Assembly (NCBI RefSeq): GCF_028737255.1
Contig: NZ_JAQZAN010000001.1
Span: forward strand, 310,001 to 374,000
DNA: 64,000 nt
DNA from: Actinomycetospora straminea
GTDB lineage: Bacteria > Actinomycetota > Actinomycetes > Mycobacteriales > Pseudonocardiaceae
Direction: 5' to 3'
The position numbers and the translations under genes are program-made. Below are positions 34,378-47,949 of the stretch, one piece after another (position 1 is the stretch's first letter; each line of letters opens with the position of its first letter). Under the pieces are notes generated by a model. That model worked only from the letters and a program-made list of their open reading frames with translations. It searched no databases and was not told the DNA's origin.

Positions 34378-35079
34378 ATGGCCGACGAGATCCGCATCGC
34401 CGCCGAGACCCGCACCGAGTTCGGCAAGGGCGCGGCGCGCCGGACCCGTCGCGCCGGCAAGGTCCCCGGCGTGCTCTACGGGCACGGCACCGACCCCGTC
34501 CACCTCGCGTTCGACACCGTCGAGTTCGCCGCCGTGATGCGCGAGAACGGGCGCAACGCCCTCCTCACCGTCACCGGGCTCGGCGGGCAGCCGCAGCTCG
34601 CGCTGACCAAGAGCATCGCCCGCGACCCCATCAAGGGCTTCTTCGAGCACGTCGACCTCGTGCTCGTCCGCCGCGGCGAGAAGGTCCAGGTCGACGTCCC
34701 CGTCGTCACCATGGGCGAGCCCGCCTCGGGCACGCTGGTGTTCCAGAACGAGGACACGCTCACCATCGAGGCCGACGCGACCAACATCCCCGAGGAGATC
34801 ACGGTCGTCATCGAGGACGCCGAGATGAACACCCAGTTCCTCGCCGGCGAGATCCGCCTCCCCGACGGCTCGGAGCTGGTCTCCGACCCCGAGCTCCTCG
34901 TCGTCAACGTCACCGAGGCGCCGACCGAGGACGCCATGGAGGAGGAGATCGACACCGAGGGCGCCGGCGTCGAGGAGGACACCCCCGAGTCGGAGGCCGC
35001 CGAGACCGGCGAGTCCTCCGAGGCCGCCTCCGGCGACCAGCCCGCCGAGGGCTCCACCGACTCCTCCGACGAGAGCTGA
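34378..35079 (+). CDS. rplY: 50S ribosomal protein L25, CTC form
   Basis: 233 residues. The L25 domain (residues 1-95) has RTEFGKGAARRTRRAGKVPGV and VLYGHGTDPVHLAF. The CTC/TL5 C-terminal domain follows (VDVPVVTMGEPASGTLVFQ, ATNIPEEITVVIEDAEMNTQ), and then a 60-residue acidic Glu/Ser-rich tail. It binds 5S rRNA in the large subunit. AGGAG precedes ATG 34378. Upstream of pth by 9 bp, the usual actinobacterial order. Confidence 0.95.
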   Translation: MADEIRIAAETRTEFGKGAARRTRRAGKVPGVLYGHGTDPVHLAFDTVEFAAVMRENGRNALLTVTGLGGQPQLALTKSIARDPIKGFFEHVDLVLVRRGEKVQVDVPVVTMGEPASGTLVFQNEDTLTIEADATNIPEEITVVIEDAEMNTQFLAGEIRLPDGSELVSDPELLVVNVTEAPTEDAMEEEIDTEGAGVEEDTPESEAAETGESSEAASGDQPAEGSTDSSDES

Positions 35080-35088
35080 CGCGCCTCC

Positions 35089-35679
35089 GTGAGCTCCCCC
35101 GCTGCCCGGCCCGACGGCCCCCTGCTGGTCGTCGGGCTGGGCAACCCGGGCCCCGAGTACGAGGGCACCCGCCACAACGTCGGGTTCGTCGTCGCCGACG
35201 TCCTCGCGGGGCGGGTCGGCGCCCGGTTCTCGGCGCACAAGCGCTCCGGCGCCGACGTCGCCGAGGGTCGGCTGGCCGGCCGCCGGCTCGTGCTGGCCAA
35301 GCCCCGCGGCTACATGAACCTCTCGGGCGGGCCGGTCGCCGGTGCCGCCCGCTTCTTCTCCGTCGCGCCGACCGACGTGGTCGTCGTCCACGACGACCTG
35401 GACCTCGAGTTCGGCGTCGTGCGCCTCAAGCGCGGCGGCGGCGAGGGCGGCCACAACGGGCTGCGCTCGATCTCCAAGTCGCTCGCGACGAAGGACTACC
35501 TGCGGGTCCGCTTCGGCATCGGGCGCCCGCCGGGGCGTCAGGACCCCGCCGACTACGTGCTCAAGCGCTGGTCGGCGGCCGAGCGCAAGGAGCTCGACGT
35601 GTCCGTCGAGCTGGCCGCCGACGCCGTCGAGGCGCTGGCCGCCGAGGGCCTGGAACCGGCCCAGAACCGCTTCCACTAG
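35089..35679 (+). CDS. pth: Peptidyl-tRNA hydrolase
   Basis: 196 residues from GTG 35089. [22 protein letters not shown] contains the catalytic His and the Asn of Pth. [25 protein letters not shown] and [13 protein letters not shown] complete the signature. It releases tRNA from stalled peptidyl-tRNA. Co-transcribed with rplY. Confidence 0.95.
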   Translation: MSSPAARPDGPLLVVGLGNPGPEYEGTRHNVGFVVADVLAGRVGARFSAHKRSGADVAEGRLAGRRLVLAKPRGYMNLSGGPVAGAARFFSVAPTDVVVVHDDLDLEFGVVRLKRGGGEGGHNGLRSISKSLATKDYLRVRFGIGRPPGRQDPADYVLKRWSAAERKELDVSVELAADAVEALAAEGLEPAQNRFH

Positions 35680-35790
35680 CGCCCCGTCAGCGACCGGGCA
35701 CGCCTCGTCGCGCCGCGGGGCCGGACGCCGTCGCGGCAGGTCCGGACGGCGGCTGTCCGCCGGCGCGGGAGCGGCGGACCCTCCTGGTGC

Positions 35791-36714
35791 ATGAGCAGCA
35801 CGGCCGACCCGCGGGGTGTGGCCGCCGTGCTCGCCACCGCGCGGCGCGGGCACGCCGGCCTGTTCTGGTTCGCCGCGGCGATGGGCGGGCTCGCGGTGGT
35901 GACGGCGCTCGCCGCCGTGCTCGACGACCGCGCGCTGCTGGGCGCGCCGATCTGGCTGAAGCCGCTGAAGTTCGCGCTGTCGTTCGGCCTCTACGCCCTC
36001 GCGTTGGCGTGGATGATCGGCCTGCTCGACCGGGACCGGCGGGCCGCCCGGGCGATCGGCTGGGTGCTGGTGGTCGGCTCCGCCATCGAGGTCGGGGTGA
36101 TCGTCGGGCAGGTCGTGCGCGGGCGGCGCAGCCACTTCAACGAGGAGACCCCGCTCGACGCGTCGCTGTACTCGCTGATGGGCGCGACGGTCGCGGTCAT
36201 CTGGCTGGCGACGGCCGTCCTCGCGGTCGTGCTGCTGCGGCGCCGGGTGCCCGACCCGGGCCTGCGCTGGGGCATCCGGCTCGGCCTGGTCGTCGGCCTC
36301 CTCGGGATGGGGTTGGGCGCGCTCATGGTCGACGGCGGCGCGCACGCGGTCGGGGTCGCCGACGGCGGGCCGGGCGCGCCGCTGTTCGGCTGGAGCACCG
36401 AGGGCGGGGACCTGCGGGTGGGGCACTTCGTCGGCATCCACGCGCTGCAGGTCCTGCCGCTGCTGGCCGGGGCGCTGGCGGCGACGTCGCTCGACGCCGA
36501 TGCCCGCCGCGGTCTCGTGGTCGTCGTCGGCGGCGGCTACCTGGGCCTCGTCGTGCTGACGACGTGGCAGGCCCTGCGCGGCCAGCCGCTGCTCGCGCCC
36601 GACGGGCTGACGCTCGCGGTGCTCGGCGGGCTCGTCGTCGCCGTCGGGGTCGCCGCGCTCGCGGTGCTCGCGCACCGCACCCCGGCACGCGGGCGGACCG
36701 AGGTCCTGCGGTGA
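35791..36714 (+). CDS. Hypothetical polytopic membrane protein
   Basis: 307 residues with seven or eight hydrophobic segments. A conserved-looking segment PIWLKPLKFALSFGLYALAL follows the second helix, and a loop (NEETPLDASLYSLMGATVAV) precedes the fourth. I do not recognise a characterised family. It starts a three-gene set of small membrane proteins whose starts and stops overlap by 4 nt, implying coordinated synthesis. Confidence 0.75.
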   Translation: MSSTADPRGVAAVLATARRGHAGLFWFAAAMGGLAVVTALAAVLDDRALLGAPIWLKPLKFALSFGLYALALAWMIGLLDRDRRAARAIGWVLVVGSAIEVGVIVGQVVRGRRSHFNEETPLDASLYSLMGATVAVIWLATAVLAVVLLRRRVPDPGLRWGIRLGLVVGLLGMGLGALMVDGGAHAVGVADGGPGAPLFGWSTEGGDLRVGHFVGIHALQVLPLLAGALAATSLDADARRGLVVVVGGGYLGLVVLTTWQALRGQPLLAPDGLTLAVLGGLVVAVGVAALAVLAHRTPARGRTEVLR

Positions 36715-37265
36715 GCACCGAGCCCGGCGAGACCGCCCGCCCGATCGCCGACGGCCGCGTCGCGCGCCTGTTCGGCCTGCGGGGCGACCGGTGGCTGCGT
36801 CACGCCAACCCGTGGAGCGTGTGGACCCGCTTCGCCGTGCTGCCGCTGCTCGCGATCGCGGCGTGGAGCCGAGTGTGGATCGGGTGGTGGGCGCTCGTCG
36901 CGGCGCTGGTGGTCGTCGCCTTCACGGTGGTCAACCCGCTGCTCTTCCCCCCGCCGCGCTCCACCCGGAACTGGGCGTCGAAGGCCGTCCTCGGCGAGCG
37001 GGTCGGCGCCGACCCGGCCGCGCATCCCGTGCCCGGGCAGTACGGGACCTCGCGGGTGCCGGCGGTGACGGCGGGGTGCCAGACGTTCGGGGTCGTGGCG
37101 CTCGCGCTCGGCGTCCTGTGGCTCGACCTGCTCCTCGCCGTCACCGGCCTGGTCCTCTGCCAGTGCGCGAAGGCCTGGTACCTCGACCGCGCGGTCCTGC
37201 TCTTCGAGGACGTCAAGCACCGCGACCCGGTGGTGGCCGCGTGGGAGTACGGGGAGGACCGGTGA
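36711..37265 (+). CDS. Small membrane protein (DUF6653-like)
   Basis: 184 residues from GTG 36711, which overlaps the previous stop. LRHANPWSVWTRFAVLPLLA followed by two helices and NPLLFPPPRSTRNWASKAV resembles the DUF6653 family. Two further hydrophobic segments and a charged C-terminus (LFEDVKHRDPVVAAWEYG) follow. No biochemical role is known to me. Translationally coupled to both neighbours. Confidence 0.72.
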   Translation: MSTEPGETARPIADGRVARLFGLRGDRWLRHANPWSVWTRFAVLPLLAIAAWSRVWIGWWALVAALVVVAFTVVNPLLFPPPRSTRNWASKAVLGERVGADPAAHPVPGQYGTSRVPAVTAGCQTFGVVALALGVLWLDLLLAVTGLVLCQCAKAWYLDRAVLLFEDVKHRDPVVAAWEYGEDR

Positions 37266-37832
37266 ACAGCCGGGTGAACGACCTGCCCCTCGCCCGGGCC
37301 GCCGGGCCCCTCGCGGTCGTCGCGGGCGCCCTGGTCGTGCTCGCCGACGTCGGCCGGCTGTTCGGCGGTCGCGAGGTCGCCGCGTTCGCGACCGATCCCC
37401 TCACGATCGCCGCGGGTGTCGCCTACGCCGTCTCGTTCACGGTGCTGGCGGTCGCGCTCACGGCCGTGCACCTCCGCGACGCGCCGGCGCTGGGGTCGTT
37501 CGGCGCGTGGGCGTTCGGCGTCGCGCTCGCCGGCGTCGTGTTCTTCGGCGGCAACATGTGGTTCGACGGCTTCGCCGGCCCGTGGCTCGCCGCCGTGGTG
37601 CCCGAGGTCTTCGCGGCCGAGCGCAGCGGGACCCTGGTGGTCGGGGCGCTCGCGAGCTACGTGCTCTTCGGGCTCGGCTGGATGCTCTACGGCGCGGCGC
37701 TGCTGCGCGCGCGAGTGCACCCGTGGCCGCTCGGGGTGGCGTTCGTGATCAGCGGCATCCTGGGGCTCGCGGCCGGCGCGGCACCGTTCGGCGCGCCGGT
37801 GGGGCTGGTGTTCGTCGTCCTGGGCGTGGAGA

Positions 37833-39626
<1,794 letters not shown>

Positions 39627-39673
39627 GTTCTCAGTCTCCCGGGGACGCGAGCGGGGCGTTCGCGCGCATAGAG

Positions 39674-39696
39674 GCAGCGAACAGCGCGTTCGCTGC
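39674..39696. terminator. Hairpin between ispE and the ABC-F gene
   Basis: GCAGCGAAC (39674-39682) and GTTCGCTGC (39688-39696) are perfect complements around AGCGC. GAGGCAG flanks it on both sides. It lies just after the ispE stop and 48 bp upstream of the ABC-F start, a likely terminator or attenuator. Confidence 0.5.
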
Positions 39697-39711
39697 GAAG
39701 AGGCAGGCGGG

Positions 39712-40713
39712 TCAGGCGTAGGCGCCGGGACCGGGGTCGACGGGGCGCGGGGGCGGGCCGGTGGAGCCCCCGTGGCCGTCGACCACCCGGGCGCCGGGCA
39801 CCGGGCCGTGGGCGACGCGCACGGTGCGGCACACCCCGGCGCCGGCGAGCTCGGCGGCCACGCGCACCGCGGCGTCGTGGCCGTCGCACAGGAACACGCA
39901 CGTCGGCCCGGAGCCGGACACGACCCCCGCGAGCGCGCCCGCGTCCACGCCGGCCCGCAGGGTGCGGCGCAGGCCCGGGTCGAGGCTCACGGCCGCCGCC
40001 TGCAGGTCGTTGCCGAGCAGCAGCGCGAGCGAGCGGGCCTCCCCCGACGCGAGCGCCTCGAGCACCGGCTCGACGTCGCCGACCCGCCGCGGCGCCTCGG
40101 GGCGGGCCCGCAGCCGGTCGAGCTCGCCGAAGACGGTCGGGGTGGACAGGCCGTGGTCGGCGACCGCGACGACCCAGTGGAACGTGTGGCGCGAGAGCAC
40201 GGGCACGAGGCGCTCGCCCCGCCCGGTGCCCAGCGCCGTCCCGCCGTGCAGGGCGAACGCGACGTCCGAGCCGACCTCGGCGGCGACCTCCATGAGGGCG
40301 TCCCGGCCGAGGTCGAGGCGCCAGAGCCCGGCGGTGGCGAGCAGGGCGCCGGCGGCGTCCGCGCTGCCCCCGGCCATGCCGCCCGCGACCGGGATCGCCT
40401 TGCGCAGCCCGACGCGGACGTCGGGGGCGCGGTCGACGCGCCGGCCGAGGGCCTCGACGGCGCGCCACGCGAGGTTGGTGGTGTCGGCGGGGACCTCGGA
40501 GACGTCGACGCCGTCGGCGGCGCCGACCGAGACCCCGGGCTCGATGGCGCCGGGCACCGCAGCGGTCACGGTGACCTCGTCGGTCAGGCTCAGCGCTTGG
40601 AAGACGGTGACGAGGTCGTGGTAGCCGTCGGGACGCAGGTCGCCCACGGCCAGGTGGAGATTGATCTTGGCCGGGACGCGGACGGTGACCGGCGGTCCGA
40701 CGGCGGAGAACAC
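39712..40713 (-). CDS. ispE: 4-diphosphocytidyl-2-C-methyl-D-erythritol kinase
   Basis: 333 residues from GTG 40713. The GHMP kinase pattern is clear: [14 protein letters not shown] at the start, [19 protein letters not shown] (ATP loop) and [13 protein letters not shown] near the end. It phosphorylates CDP-methylerythritol in the non-mevalonate isoprenoid pathway, which supplies among others the undecaprenyl carrier. A TACGCT box six bases before the GTG marks a leaderless start; longer upstream frames are not needed. It follows ksgA by 32 bp. Confidence 0.94.
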   Translation of the reverse strand: MFSAVGPPVTVRVPAKINLHLAVGDLRPDGYHDLVTVFQALSLTDEVTVTAAVPGAIEPGVSVGAADGVDVSEVPADTTNLAWRAVEALGRRVDRAPDVRVGLRKAIPVAGGMAGGSADAAGALLATAGLWRLDLGRDALMEVAAEVGSDVAFALHGGTALGTGRGERLVPVLSRHTFHWVVAVADHGLSTPTVFGELDRLRARPEAPRRVGDVEPVLEALASGEARSLALLLGNDLQAAAVSLDPGLRRTLRAGVDAGALAGVVSGSGPTCVFLCDGHDAAVRVAAELAGAGVCRTVRVAHGPVPGARVVDGHGGSTGPPPRPVDPGPGAYA

Positions 40714-40719
40714 CCGTCC

Positions 40720-40725
40720 AGCGTA
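40720..40725 (-). promoter_or_regulatory. Leaderless -10 element (TACGCT) for ispE
   Basis: On the minus strand TACGCT is followed by exactly six bases and then GTG 40713. It lies between the ksgA stop and ispE, so ispE may be transcribed on its own as well as by read-through. Confidence 0.5.
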
Positions 40726-40745
40726 CGGACCGGGACCGTGCCCGC

Positions 40746-41615
40746 TCAGGGCGTCGGCACCTCGCGGCGCGCCCGCGCGATCGCGGTGAACGCCGTCACG
40801 TCGAGCGACTCCCCCCGCGCGCCGGGGTCCACCCCCGCCGCCCGCAGCACCGCCTCCGCGGCCGGCGCCGACCCCGCCCACCCGGCGAGCGCGGCCCGCA
40901 GCGACTTGCGGCGCTGGGCGAACGCGGCGTCGACGACCGCGAACACCGCGCGACGGTCGTCGGAGGACCCGGCGGACTCACCGTCGTGCCGGGTGAACGC
41001 CACGAGCCCCGAGTCGACGCCCGGCACCGGCCAGAACACCGCGCGCGGGACCGGCCCGGCGCGGCGCGCGTCGGCGTACCAGGCGAGCTTGACCGACGGC
41101 GCGCCGTAGGCCTTCTCCCCGGGACGCGCGGCGAGGCGCTCGGCGACCTCGGCCTGGACCATGACCAGCCCCCGGCGCAGGCCGGGCAGCACGGCGAGCA
41201 GGTGCAGCACGACGGGCACGGCGACGTTGTAGGGCAGGTTCGCGACCAGCACGTCCGGGGCGAGCGGCAGGTCGCCGGGCGCGAGCCGCAGGGCGTCGGC
41301 GGTGACGACGCGCAGGTCCCGCCCGGGGGCCCGCTCGGCGGCCGTCGCCGGGAGCCGGCCCGCGAGGACCGAGTCGATCTCCACCGCGACGACGCCGGCC
41401 GCCGCCTCGAGCAGCGGCAGCGTCAGCGACCCGAGGCCCGGGCCGACCTCGAGCACCACGTCGTCCGGGCCCACCCCCGCGAGGCGGACGATGCGGCGCA
41501 CGGTGTTGGCGTCGTGCACGAAGTTCTGGCCGAGGCGCTTGGTCGGGCGCAGGTCCAGCTCGGCCGCCAGGGCCCGCACGTCGGCGGGCCCGAGCAGGCG
41601 GGCCGGGGTCGTCAC
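40746..41615 (-). CDS. rsmA: 16S rRNA dimethyladenosine transferase
   Basis: 289 residues from GTG 41615. [37 protein letters not shown] (SAM motif I) and [17 protein letters not shown] (the NLPY catalytic motif) identify KsgA/RsmA. It dimethylates A1518 and A1519 of 16S rRNA (E. coli numbering). The order rpfB-ksgA-ispE is conserved in actinobacteria. CAGGAT six bases before the GTG could be a leaderless -10. Confidence 0.95.
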   Translation of the reverse strand: MTTPARLLGPADVRALAAELDLRPTKRLGQNFVHDANTVRRIVRLAGVGPDDVVLEVGPGLGSLTLPLLEAAAGVVAVEIDSVLAGRLPATAAERAPGRDLRVVTADALRLAPGDLPLAPDVLVANLPYNVAVPVVLHLLAVLPGLRRGLVMVQAEVAERLAARPGEKAYGAPSVKLAWYADARRAGPVPRAVFWPVPGVDSGLVAFTRHDGESAGSSDDRRAVFAVVDAAFAQRRKSLRAALAGWAGSAPAAEAVLRAAGVDPGARGESLDVTAFTAIARARREVPTP

Positions 41616-41659
41616 GGGTCCATCCTGACGCCCCGGCGGGCGCCCGGGCGCGGCGGGCG

Positions 41660-43500
<1,841 letters not shown>

Positions 43501-44400
43501 TCACTGCGTGCGCCCTCGTTCCACGGAGCGTGAAGGTTGAGGCTGTTCGGCGAGCCCGAATGCCCGCCGGGCGTTCTCGGCGCTCGTCGCGGCCAACCGC
43601 TCGGCCGGCACGTCACGCAGCTCCGCGAGATCGCGCACCGTGTGGGGGACGACGTAGGGCTCGTTCGGCCGACCGCGGTACGGGTGCGGAGTCAGGAACG
43701 GGGCATCGGTCTCGACGAGCACCAGCTCGGCGGACATCCACTGCGCCGCTCGGCGCAGCTCGGCGGCGTTCGCGTTCCGGAAGGTCACGGTGCCCGACAG
43801 CGACGCGTACCAGCCCTCGTCCGCGCAGCGGCGCGCCAGCTCGGGCCCGCCGGAGAAGCAGTGGAAGACCACGGTCGGCGGGGCGCCCTCGGCGGCGAGC
43901 ACGTCGAGGATCGGGTCGTGGGCGTCGCGGTCGTGGACGACGAGCGGCAGCCCGGTGCGCTTGGCGAGGTCGATGTGCCAGGCGAAGGCCTCGCGCTGGA
44001 CGTCGAGCGGGGCGCAGTCCTCGCGGCGTGTCGTCCAGTAGTCGTCCATGCCGGACTCGCCGACGGCGACGACGCGCGGCAGCGCCGTCAGCTCCTCGAG
44101 GACGCGGCGCGCGTCGTCGGTCAGGTCGTTGGACCGCGTCGGGTGCAGGCCGACCGCGGCGAACACGCGCGGGTCGGTGTCGGCGGCCCACGCCGCCCAG
44201 CGCGCGGAGTCGAGGTCGTCGGCGGTGGTGACGACGGCCTCGACCCCGGCGGCCGTGGCGCGGTCGAGGACCTGCGCGAGGACCTCCGGCTCGGTCGCCC
44301 CGCACGCGTCGAGGTGCGTGTGGGCGTCGACCACCCCGGGCCCGATCGGCTCGGGGACCGGCGGCGGGACGTTCCGATCCGACCTGCCCTTGTCACTCAC
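43501..44400 (-). CDS. tatD: TatD family metal-dependent deoxyribonuclease
   Basis: 299 residues. [12 protein letters not shown] supplies the HxH metal site. [48 protein letters not shown] and [16 protein letters not shown] are the remaining TIM-barrel metal ligands. It is likely a DNase or hydrolase in DNA repair or quality control. GTG 44400 overlaps the end of metG by 8 nt, so the two are coupled. Confidence 0.93.
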   Translation of the reverse strand: MSDKGRSDRNVPPPVPEPIGPGVVDAHTHLDACGATEPEVLAQVLDRATAAGVEAVVTTADDLDSARWAAWAADTDPRVFAAVGLHPTRSNDLTDDARRVLEELTALPRVVAVGESGMDDYWTTRREDCAPLDVQREAFAWHIDLAKRTGLPLVVHDRDAHDPILDVLAAEGAPPTVVFHCFSGGPELARRCADEGWYASLSGTVTFRNANAAELRRAAQWMSAELVLVETDAPFLTPHPYRGRPNEPYVVPHTVRDLAELRDVPAERLAATSAENARRAFGLAEQPQPSRSVERGRTQ

Positions 44401-46192
44401 CGGTCTGGATCGGCGCCCACGAGGGACCGGTCTCGCCCAGCGACGGGTCGAGCTTGGCGAACAGCGGCGTCGGCCGGGACAGGGCGCGGCCCACGGGGAT
44501 CGGCGTCGACTCCCAGCGGGCCTGCTCGCCGGCGTAGTCGCCGGTGAGCACGGAGTGGCTGGTACCGAGCTCACCGGAGGTGCCCGCGTCCTCGCGGTGG
44601 GGCTGCGCCGCCCACACCCCGGTGCCGCCGAGCGCCTCGTGCACCTTCTGCGCCGCGTGCGGCAGGAACGGCGTGAGCAGCGTGTTCGCGTCCTGCACGA
44701 CCTGCAGCGCCGTGTGCAGGATCGTGTCGCGGCGTGCCGGGTCATCCTTGCGCTTCCACGGCTCCTGGTGGCTGAGGTAGGCGTTGGCCTCCCCCACCAC
44801 GCGCATCGCCTCGCTGATCGCCTGCTTGAACCGCGAGTGCGCGAGGTGCCCGCCGACGACGTCGAACGCCGCCCGGGACTGCGCGAGCAGCGCCTCGTCG
44901 GCCGGGTCGGGCGACGTCGGCTCCGGGACCGCGCCGACGTTCTTCGCGGCCATCGACACCGAGCGGTTGACGAGGTTGCCCCACTCGTTGGCGAGCTCGA
45001 AGTTGGTGCGCCGGACGAACTCGTCCCAGGTGAAGTCGGTGTCCTGGTTCTCCGGGCCCGCGACCGCGATGAAGTAGCGCAGCGCGTCGGGCCCGAACTC
45101 GCGCAGGAAGTCGCCGACGTAGATGACGGTGCCGCGGCTGGTGGAGAACTTCGAGCCGCTCATCGTCAGGAACTCGGAGCTGACGACCTCGGTGGGCAGG
45201 TTCAGGTGCCCGAACGAGCCGACCTCGCCGCCGCGATCGCCCTCGCCGTTGTGGCCGAGCAGGATCGCGGGCCACATCACCGAGTGGAAGGTGATGTTGT
45301 CCTTGCCCATGAAGTAGTAGGCCTGCGCGTCCGGGTCGCACCACCACTGCTTCCAGGCGTCCGGGTCGCCGGTGCGCTGCGCCCACTCGACCGACGCCGA
45401 CAGGTAGCCGATGACGGCGTCGAACCAGACGTAGAAGCGCTTCATCGGCGCGTCGCGCCAGCCCTCGAGCGGGATGCGCACACCCCAGTCGAGGTCGCGG
45501 CTGATCGCGCGGGGCTTGAGGTCCTCGGCGAGCCGGCGGCTGAAGTTCAGGACGTTGGGCCGCCAGTGCGTGCGGGTGTCGAGCCACGACGCGAGCGACT
45601 TCGAGAACGCCGGCAGGTCGAACAGCAGGTGCTCGGTCTCGACGAACTGCGGGGTCTCGCCGTTGATCCGGCTGCGCGGGTTGATGAGGTCGGCCGGGTC
45701 GAGCTGGTTGCCGCAGTTGTCGCACTGGTCGCCGCGCGCGCTCGGGTAGCCGCAGATCGGGCAGGTGCCCTCGATGTAGCGGTCGGGCAGCGTGCGGCCG
45801 GTGGACGGGCTGATCGCGCCGAGGGTCTTCTCGGTGCGCACGTAGCCGTTGTCCCACAGGGCCGTGAAGAGGTCCTGGGTGACGCGGTGGTGGTTGTCGG
45901 TGCTCGTGCGCGTGAACAGGTCGTACGACAGGCCGAGCCCGACGAGGTCGTCCTGGATCACCCGCGAGTAGCGGTCGACGAGCTCGCGCGGGGTCGTCCC
46001 CTCGGCGTCGGCCTGCACCTGGATCGGCGTGCCGTGCTCGTCGGTGCCCGAGACCATGAGCACCCGGTTGCCGACCATCCGCTGGTAGCGCGAGAAGACG
46101 TCGGAGGGCACACCGAACCCGGACACGTGGCCGATGTGCCGGGGGCCGTTGGCGTAGGGCCACGCCACGGCGGTCAGCACGGGAACGCTCAT
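44393..46192 (-). CDS. metG: Methionyl-tRNA synthetase
   Basis: 599 residues. [19 protein letters not shown] contains the HIGH motif. [18 protein letters not shown] is the zinc knuckle. [12 protein letters not shown] holds the KMSKS-equivalent loop (KFSTS). The anticodon-binding helical domain follows ([18 protein letters not shown]). It charges initiator and elongator tRNA-Met. ATG 46192 is preceded by GAGGATGGAG. The C-terminal EMAP-like extension found in some bacteria is absent. Confidence 0.95.
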   Translation of the reverse strand: MSVPVLTAVAWPYANGPRHIGHVSGFGVPSDVFSRYQRMVGNRVLMVSGTDEHGTPIQVQADAEGTTPRELVDRYSRVIQDDLVGLGLSYDLFTRTSTDNHHRVTQDLFTALWDNGYVRTEKTLGAISPSTGRTLPDRYIEGTCPICGYPSARGDQCDNCGNQLDPADLINPRSRINGETPQFVETEHLLFDLPAFSKSLASWLDTRTHWRPNVLNFSRRLAEDLKPRAISRDLDWGVRIPLEGWRDAPMKRFYVWFDAVIGYLSASVEWAQRTGDPDAWKQWWCDPDAQAYYFMGKDNITFHSVMWPAILLGHNGEGDRGGEVGSFGHLNLPTEVVSSEFLTMSGSKFSTSRGTVIYVGDFLREFGPDALRYFIAVAGPENQDTDFTWDEFVRRTNFELANEWGNLVNRSVSMAAKNVGAVPEPTSPDPADEALLAQSRAAFDVVGGHLAHSRFKQAISEAMRVVGEANAYLSHQEPWKRKDDPARRDTILHTALQVVQDANTLLTPFLPHAAQKVHEALGGTGVWAAQPHREDAGTSGELGTSHSVLTGDYAGEQARWESTPIPVGRALSRPTPLFAKLDPSLGETGPSWAPIQTGE

Positions 46193-46247
46193 GGCTCCAT
46201 CCTCCACGCCCTCGCCACCACGATCGTCGCGGGTGCGCTCCGCGCAG

Positions 46248-46287
46248 GTGAGCAGAAAGAGGTGCTCCAGCACGTCTTTCTGCTCAC
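46248..46287 (-). terminator. Near-perfect 40-nt hairpin between upp and metG
   Basis: GTGAGCAGAAAGA (46248-46260) pairs with TCTTTCTGCTCAC (46275-46287). The loop itself contains GTGCT/AGCAC, leaving only one G-G mismatch. It lies 19 bp after the upp stop and about 55 bp before metG. Confidence 0.7.
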
Positions 46288-46305
46288 GAGCCCGGAGGGC
46301 ACCTA

Positions 46306-46935
46306 CTAGGGCATGGCCCCGAACTGCCGGTCCCCCGCGTCGCCGAGGCCCGGGACGATGTAGCCGTGCTCGTCGAGCCGCTCGTCGAGCGCGGCCGTGT
46401 GGACGGGCACGGTCGGGTGCGCCTGCGCCAGGCGATCGACGCCCTCGGGCGCGGCGAGCAGGCAAATGGCCCGCACGTGGTCGGCGCCGCGGGCGGCGAG
46501 CAGGTCGATCGTGTAGGCCATCGACCCGCCGGTGGCGAGCATCGGGTCGAGCACGAACACCGGGCGCCCGGCGAGGCTCGCGGGCAGCGACTCCATGTAC
46601 GGGGTCGGGCGCAGGGTCTCCTCGTCGCGCGCGACGCCCACGAACCCCATGACCGCGCCCGGCACCTGGGCGTGCGCCGCCTCGGCCATGCCCAGCCCGG
46701 CGCGCAGGACCGGGACGAGCACCGGCGGGTTCGCGAGCTGCGCGCCCGTCGTCGTCGCGACCGGGGTCCGCACCTCGAGCGGCGTCGTCGCGGCGTCGCG
46801 CATCGCCTCGTAGACGACCATCGCGGTCAGCTCGCGCACCGCGGCGCGGAAGGTGGCCCGGTCGGTGGTCTCGTCGCGCAGGGTCGTCATCCGGACGTCC
46901 GCGAGCGGGTGGCGCAGGACCTGCGGCTCAGCCAT
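46306..46935 (-). CDS. upp: Uracil phosphoribosyltransferase
   Basis: 209 residues. [54 protein letters not shown] (PRPP loop) and the C-terminal [16 protein letters not shown] are diagnostic. It salvages uracil to UMP using PRPP, the product of the nearby prs. Its start overlaps the end of the dehalogenase gene by 8 nt. Confidence 0.95.
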   Translation of the reverse strand: MAEPQVLRHPLADVRMTTLRDETTDRATFRAAVRELTAMVVYEAMRDAATTPLEVRTPVATTTGAQLANPPVLVPVLRAGLGMAEAAHAQVPGAVMGFVGVARDEETLRPTPYMESLPASLAGRPVFVLDPMLATGGSMAYTIDLLAARGADHVRAICLLAAPEGVDRLAQAHPTVPVHTAALDERLDEHGYIVPGLGDAGDRQFGAMP

Positions 46936-47845
46936 GGGCGCGCAGGCTAGCGACGACGTCGGCGACCACCCGGCCCAGCTCCGCGCCCGCGTCCTCCTGC
47001 AGGAAGTGGCCCGCGTCGGCGATCAGCGGGTGCTCCCGGCCGGCGGCCCCGGGCACGTGGCGCTGCAGGATCGGCGACATCGCGCCGGTGATCGGGTCGG
47101 AGTCGCCGAACGCGCAGACGAACGGCCGCTCGTAGCGCCCGAGCGCCTCCCAGGCCTCCCGGTTGCGTCCGTTCTCGGGGTCGTCGGGGCGGGTCGGGAC
47201 GAGCAGCGGCATCGCCCGCGGCCCCGCCTTGTAGCTCTCGTCGGGGAACGGGGCGTCGTACGCGGCGCGCTCGGCCTCCCCCAGGCCCCGCGCGCAGCCC
47301 GACGCGACGAGGCGACCGACGTCGAGGTGCTCGGCCTTCTCCACCGCGCGTCGGAACCGCCACCAGACCTCGGGCATGTCGCGGTCGCCCGTCGGCAGGC
47401 CGGTGTTGGCGGCGACGACGGCGGCCCACCGCTCGGGCTGCGCGGCCACCAGCCGCAGCCCGATCAGCCCGCCCCAGTCCTGCCCGAGCAGCACGGCGTC
47501 GCGCAGCCCCAGCGCGTCGACGGCCTGCCGGGTCCAGGCGACGTGGCGGGCGTAGCTGTGGTCGGCGACCCGCGCCGGCTTGTCGGAGCGCCCGAACCCG
47601 ACCAGGTCGATCGCCACCGCCCGCGCGCCGGCGGCGGCCACCGTGGCCATGACGTCGCGGTAGAGGAACGACCACGACGGCTCGCCGTGGAGCATCAGCA
47701 CGACCGGCCCGTCGTCCGGCCCGCTCGCGTACGTCGCGACGCGGACGGCCGTCCCGCCGTCGGGGTCGTCGACCTCGACGTAGGACGGGGCGGGCAGGCC
47801 CGTGAGGTCGGCGAAGCGCTCGTCCGGCGTGCGGAGCAGGTCCAT
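46928..47845 (-). CDS. Haloalkane dehalogenase-like alpha/beta hydrolase (subfamily I type)
   Basis: 305 residues. The motifs align closely with Xanthobacter Dhl[13 protein letters not shown] carries the Glu55 position beside the oxyanion hole. [11 protein letters not shown] gives nucleophile Asp123 and halide-binding Trp124. [11 protein letters not shown] supplies the acid, and [11 protein letters not shown]is280. DMPEVWWRF near 160 may hold the second cap Trp. The enzyme would hydrolyse carbon-halogen bonds of short haloalkanes, though the natural substrate of such actinobacterial proteins is often unknown. It is coupled to upp by overlap. Confidence 0.82.
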   Translation of the reverse strand: MDLLRTPDERFADLTGLPAPSYVEVDDPDGGTAVRVATYASGPDDGPVVLMLHGEPSWSFLYRDVMATVAAAGARAVAIDLVGFGRSDKPARVADHSYARHVAWTRQAVDALGLRDAVLLGQDWGGLIGLRLVAAQPERWAAVVAANTGLPTGDRDMPEVWWRFRRAVEKAEHLDVGRLVASGCARGLGEAERAAYDAPFPDESYKAGPRAMPLLVPTRPDDPENGRNREAWEALGRYERPFVCAFGDSDPITGAMSPILQRHVPGAAGREHPLIADAGHFLQEDAGAELGRVVADVVASLRAHG

Positions 47846-47899
47846 GCCCGGCAGGGTGTCACGCGGTCGACCGGTACGAGCAGGTCACAGCCGCCGTCA

Positions 47900-47918
47900 T
47901 AGGGTGCGCCGCGCACCC
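47900..47918 (+). promoter_or_regulatory. -10 element (TAGGGT) merged with a tight hairpin
   Basis: TAGGGT at 47900-47905 is a candidate -10. GGGTGCG (47902-47908) and CGCACCC (47912-47918) form a 7-bp palindrome with a 3-nt spacer over the -10 and the expected start point, so a repressor could bind here. The gene begins at ATG 47950. Confidence 0.4.
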
Positions 47919-47949
47919 CCCACACCCCCGCTCGCGGAGGCCGCCCGGC

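Noticed and set aside
31609..36675. Minus-strand open frame of about 1,690 codons
   Set aside because: It lies antisense to glmU, prs, rplY and pth, all certain genes, and shows no recognisable domain outside the real methyltransferase region.
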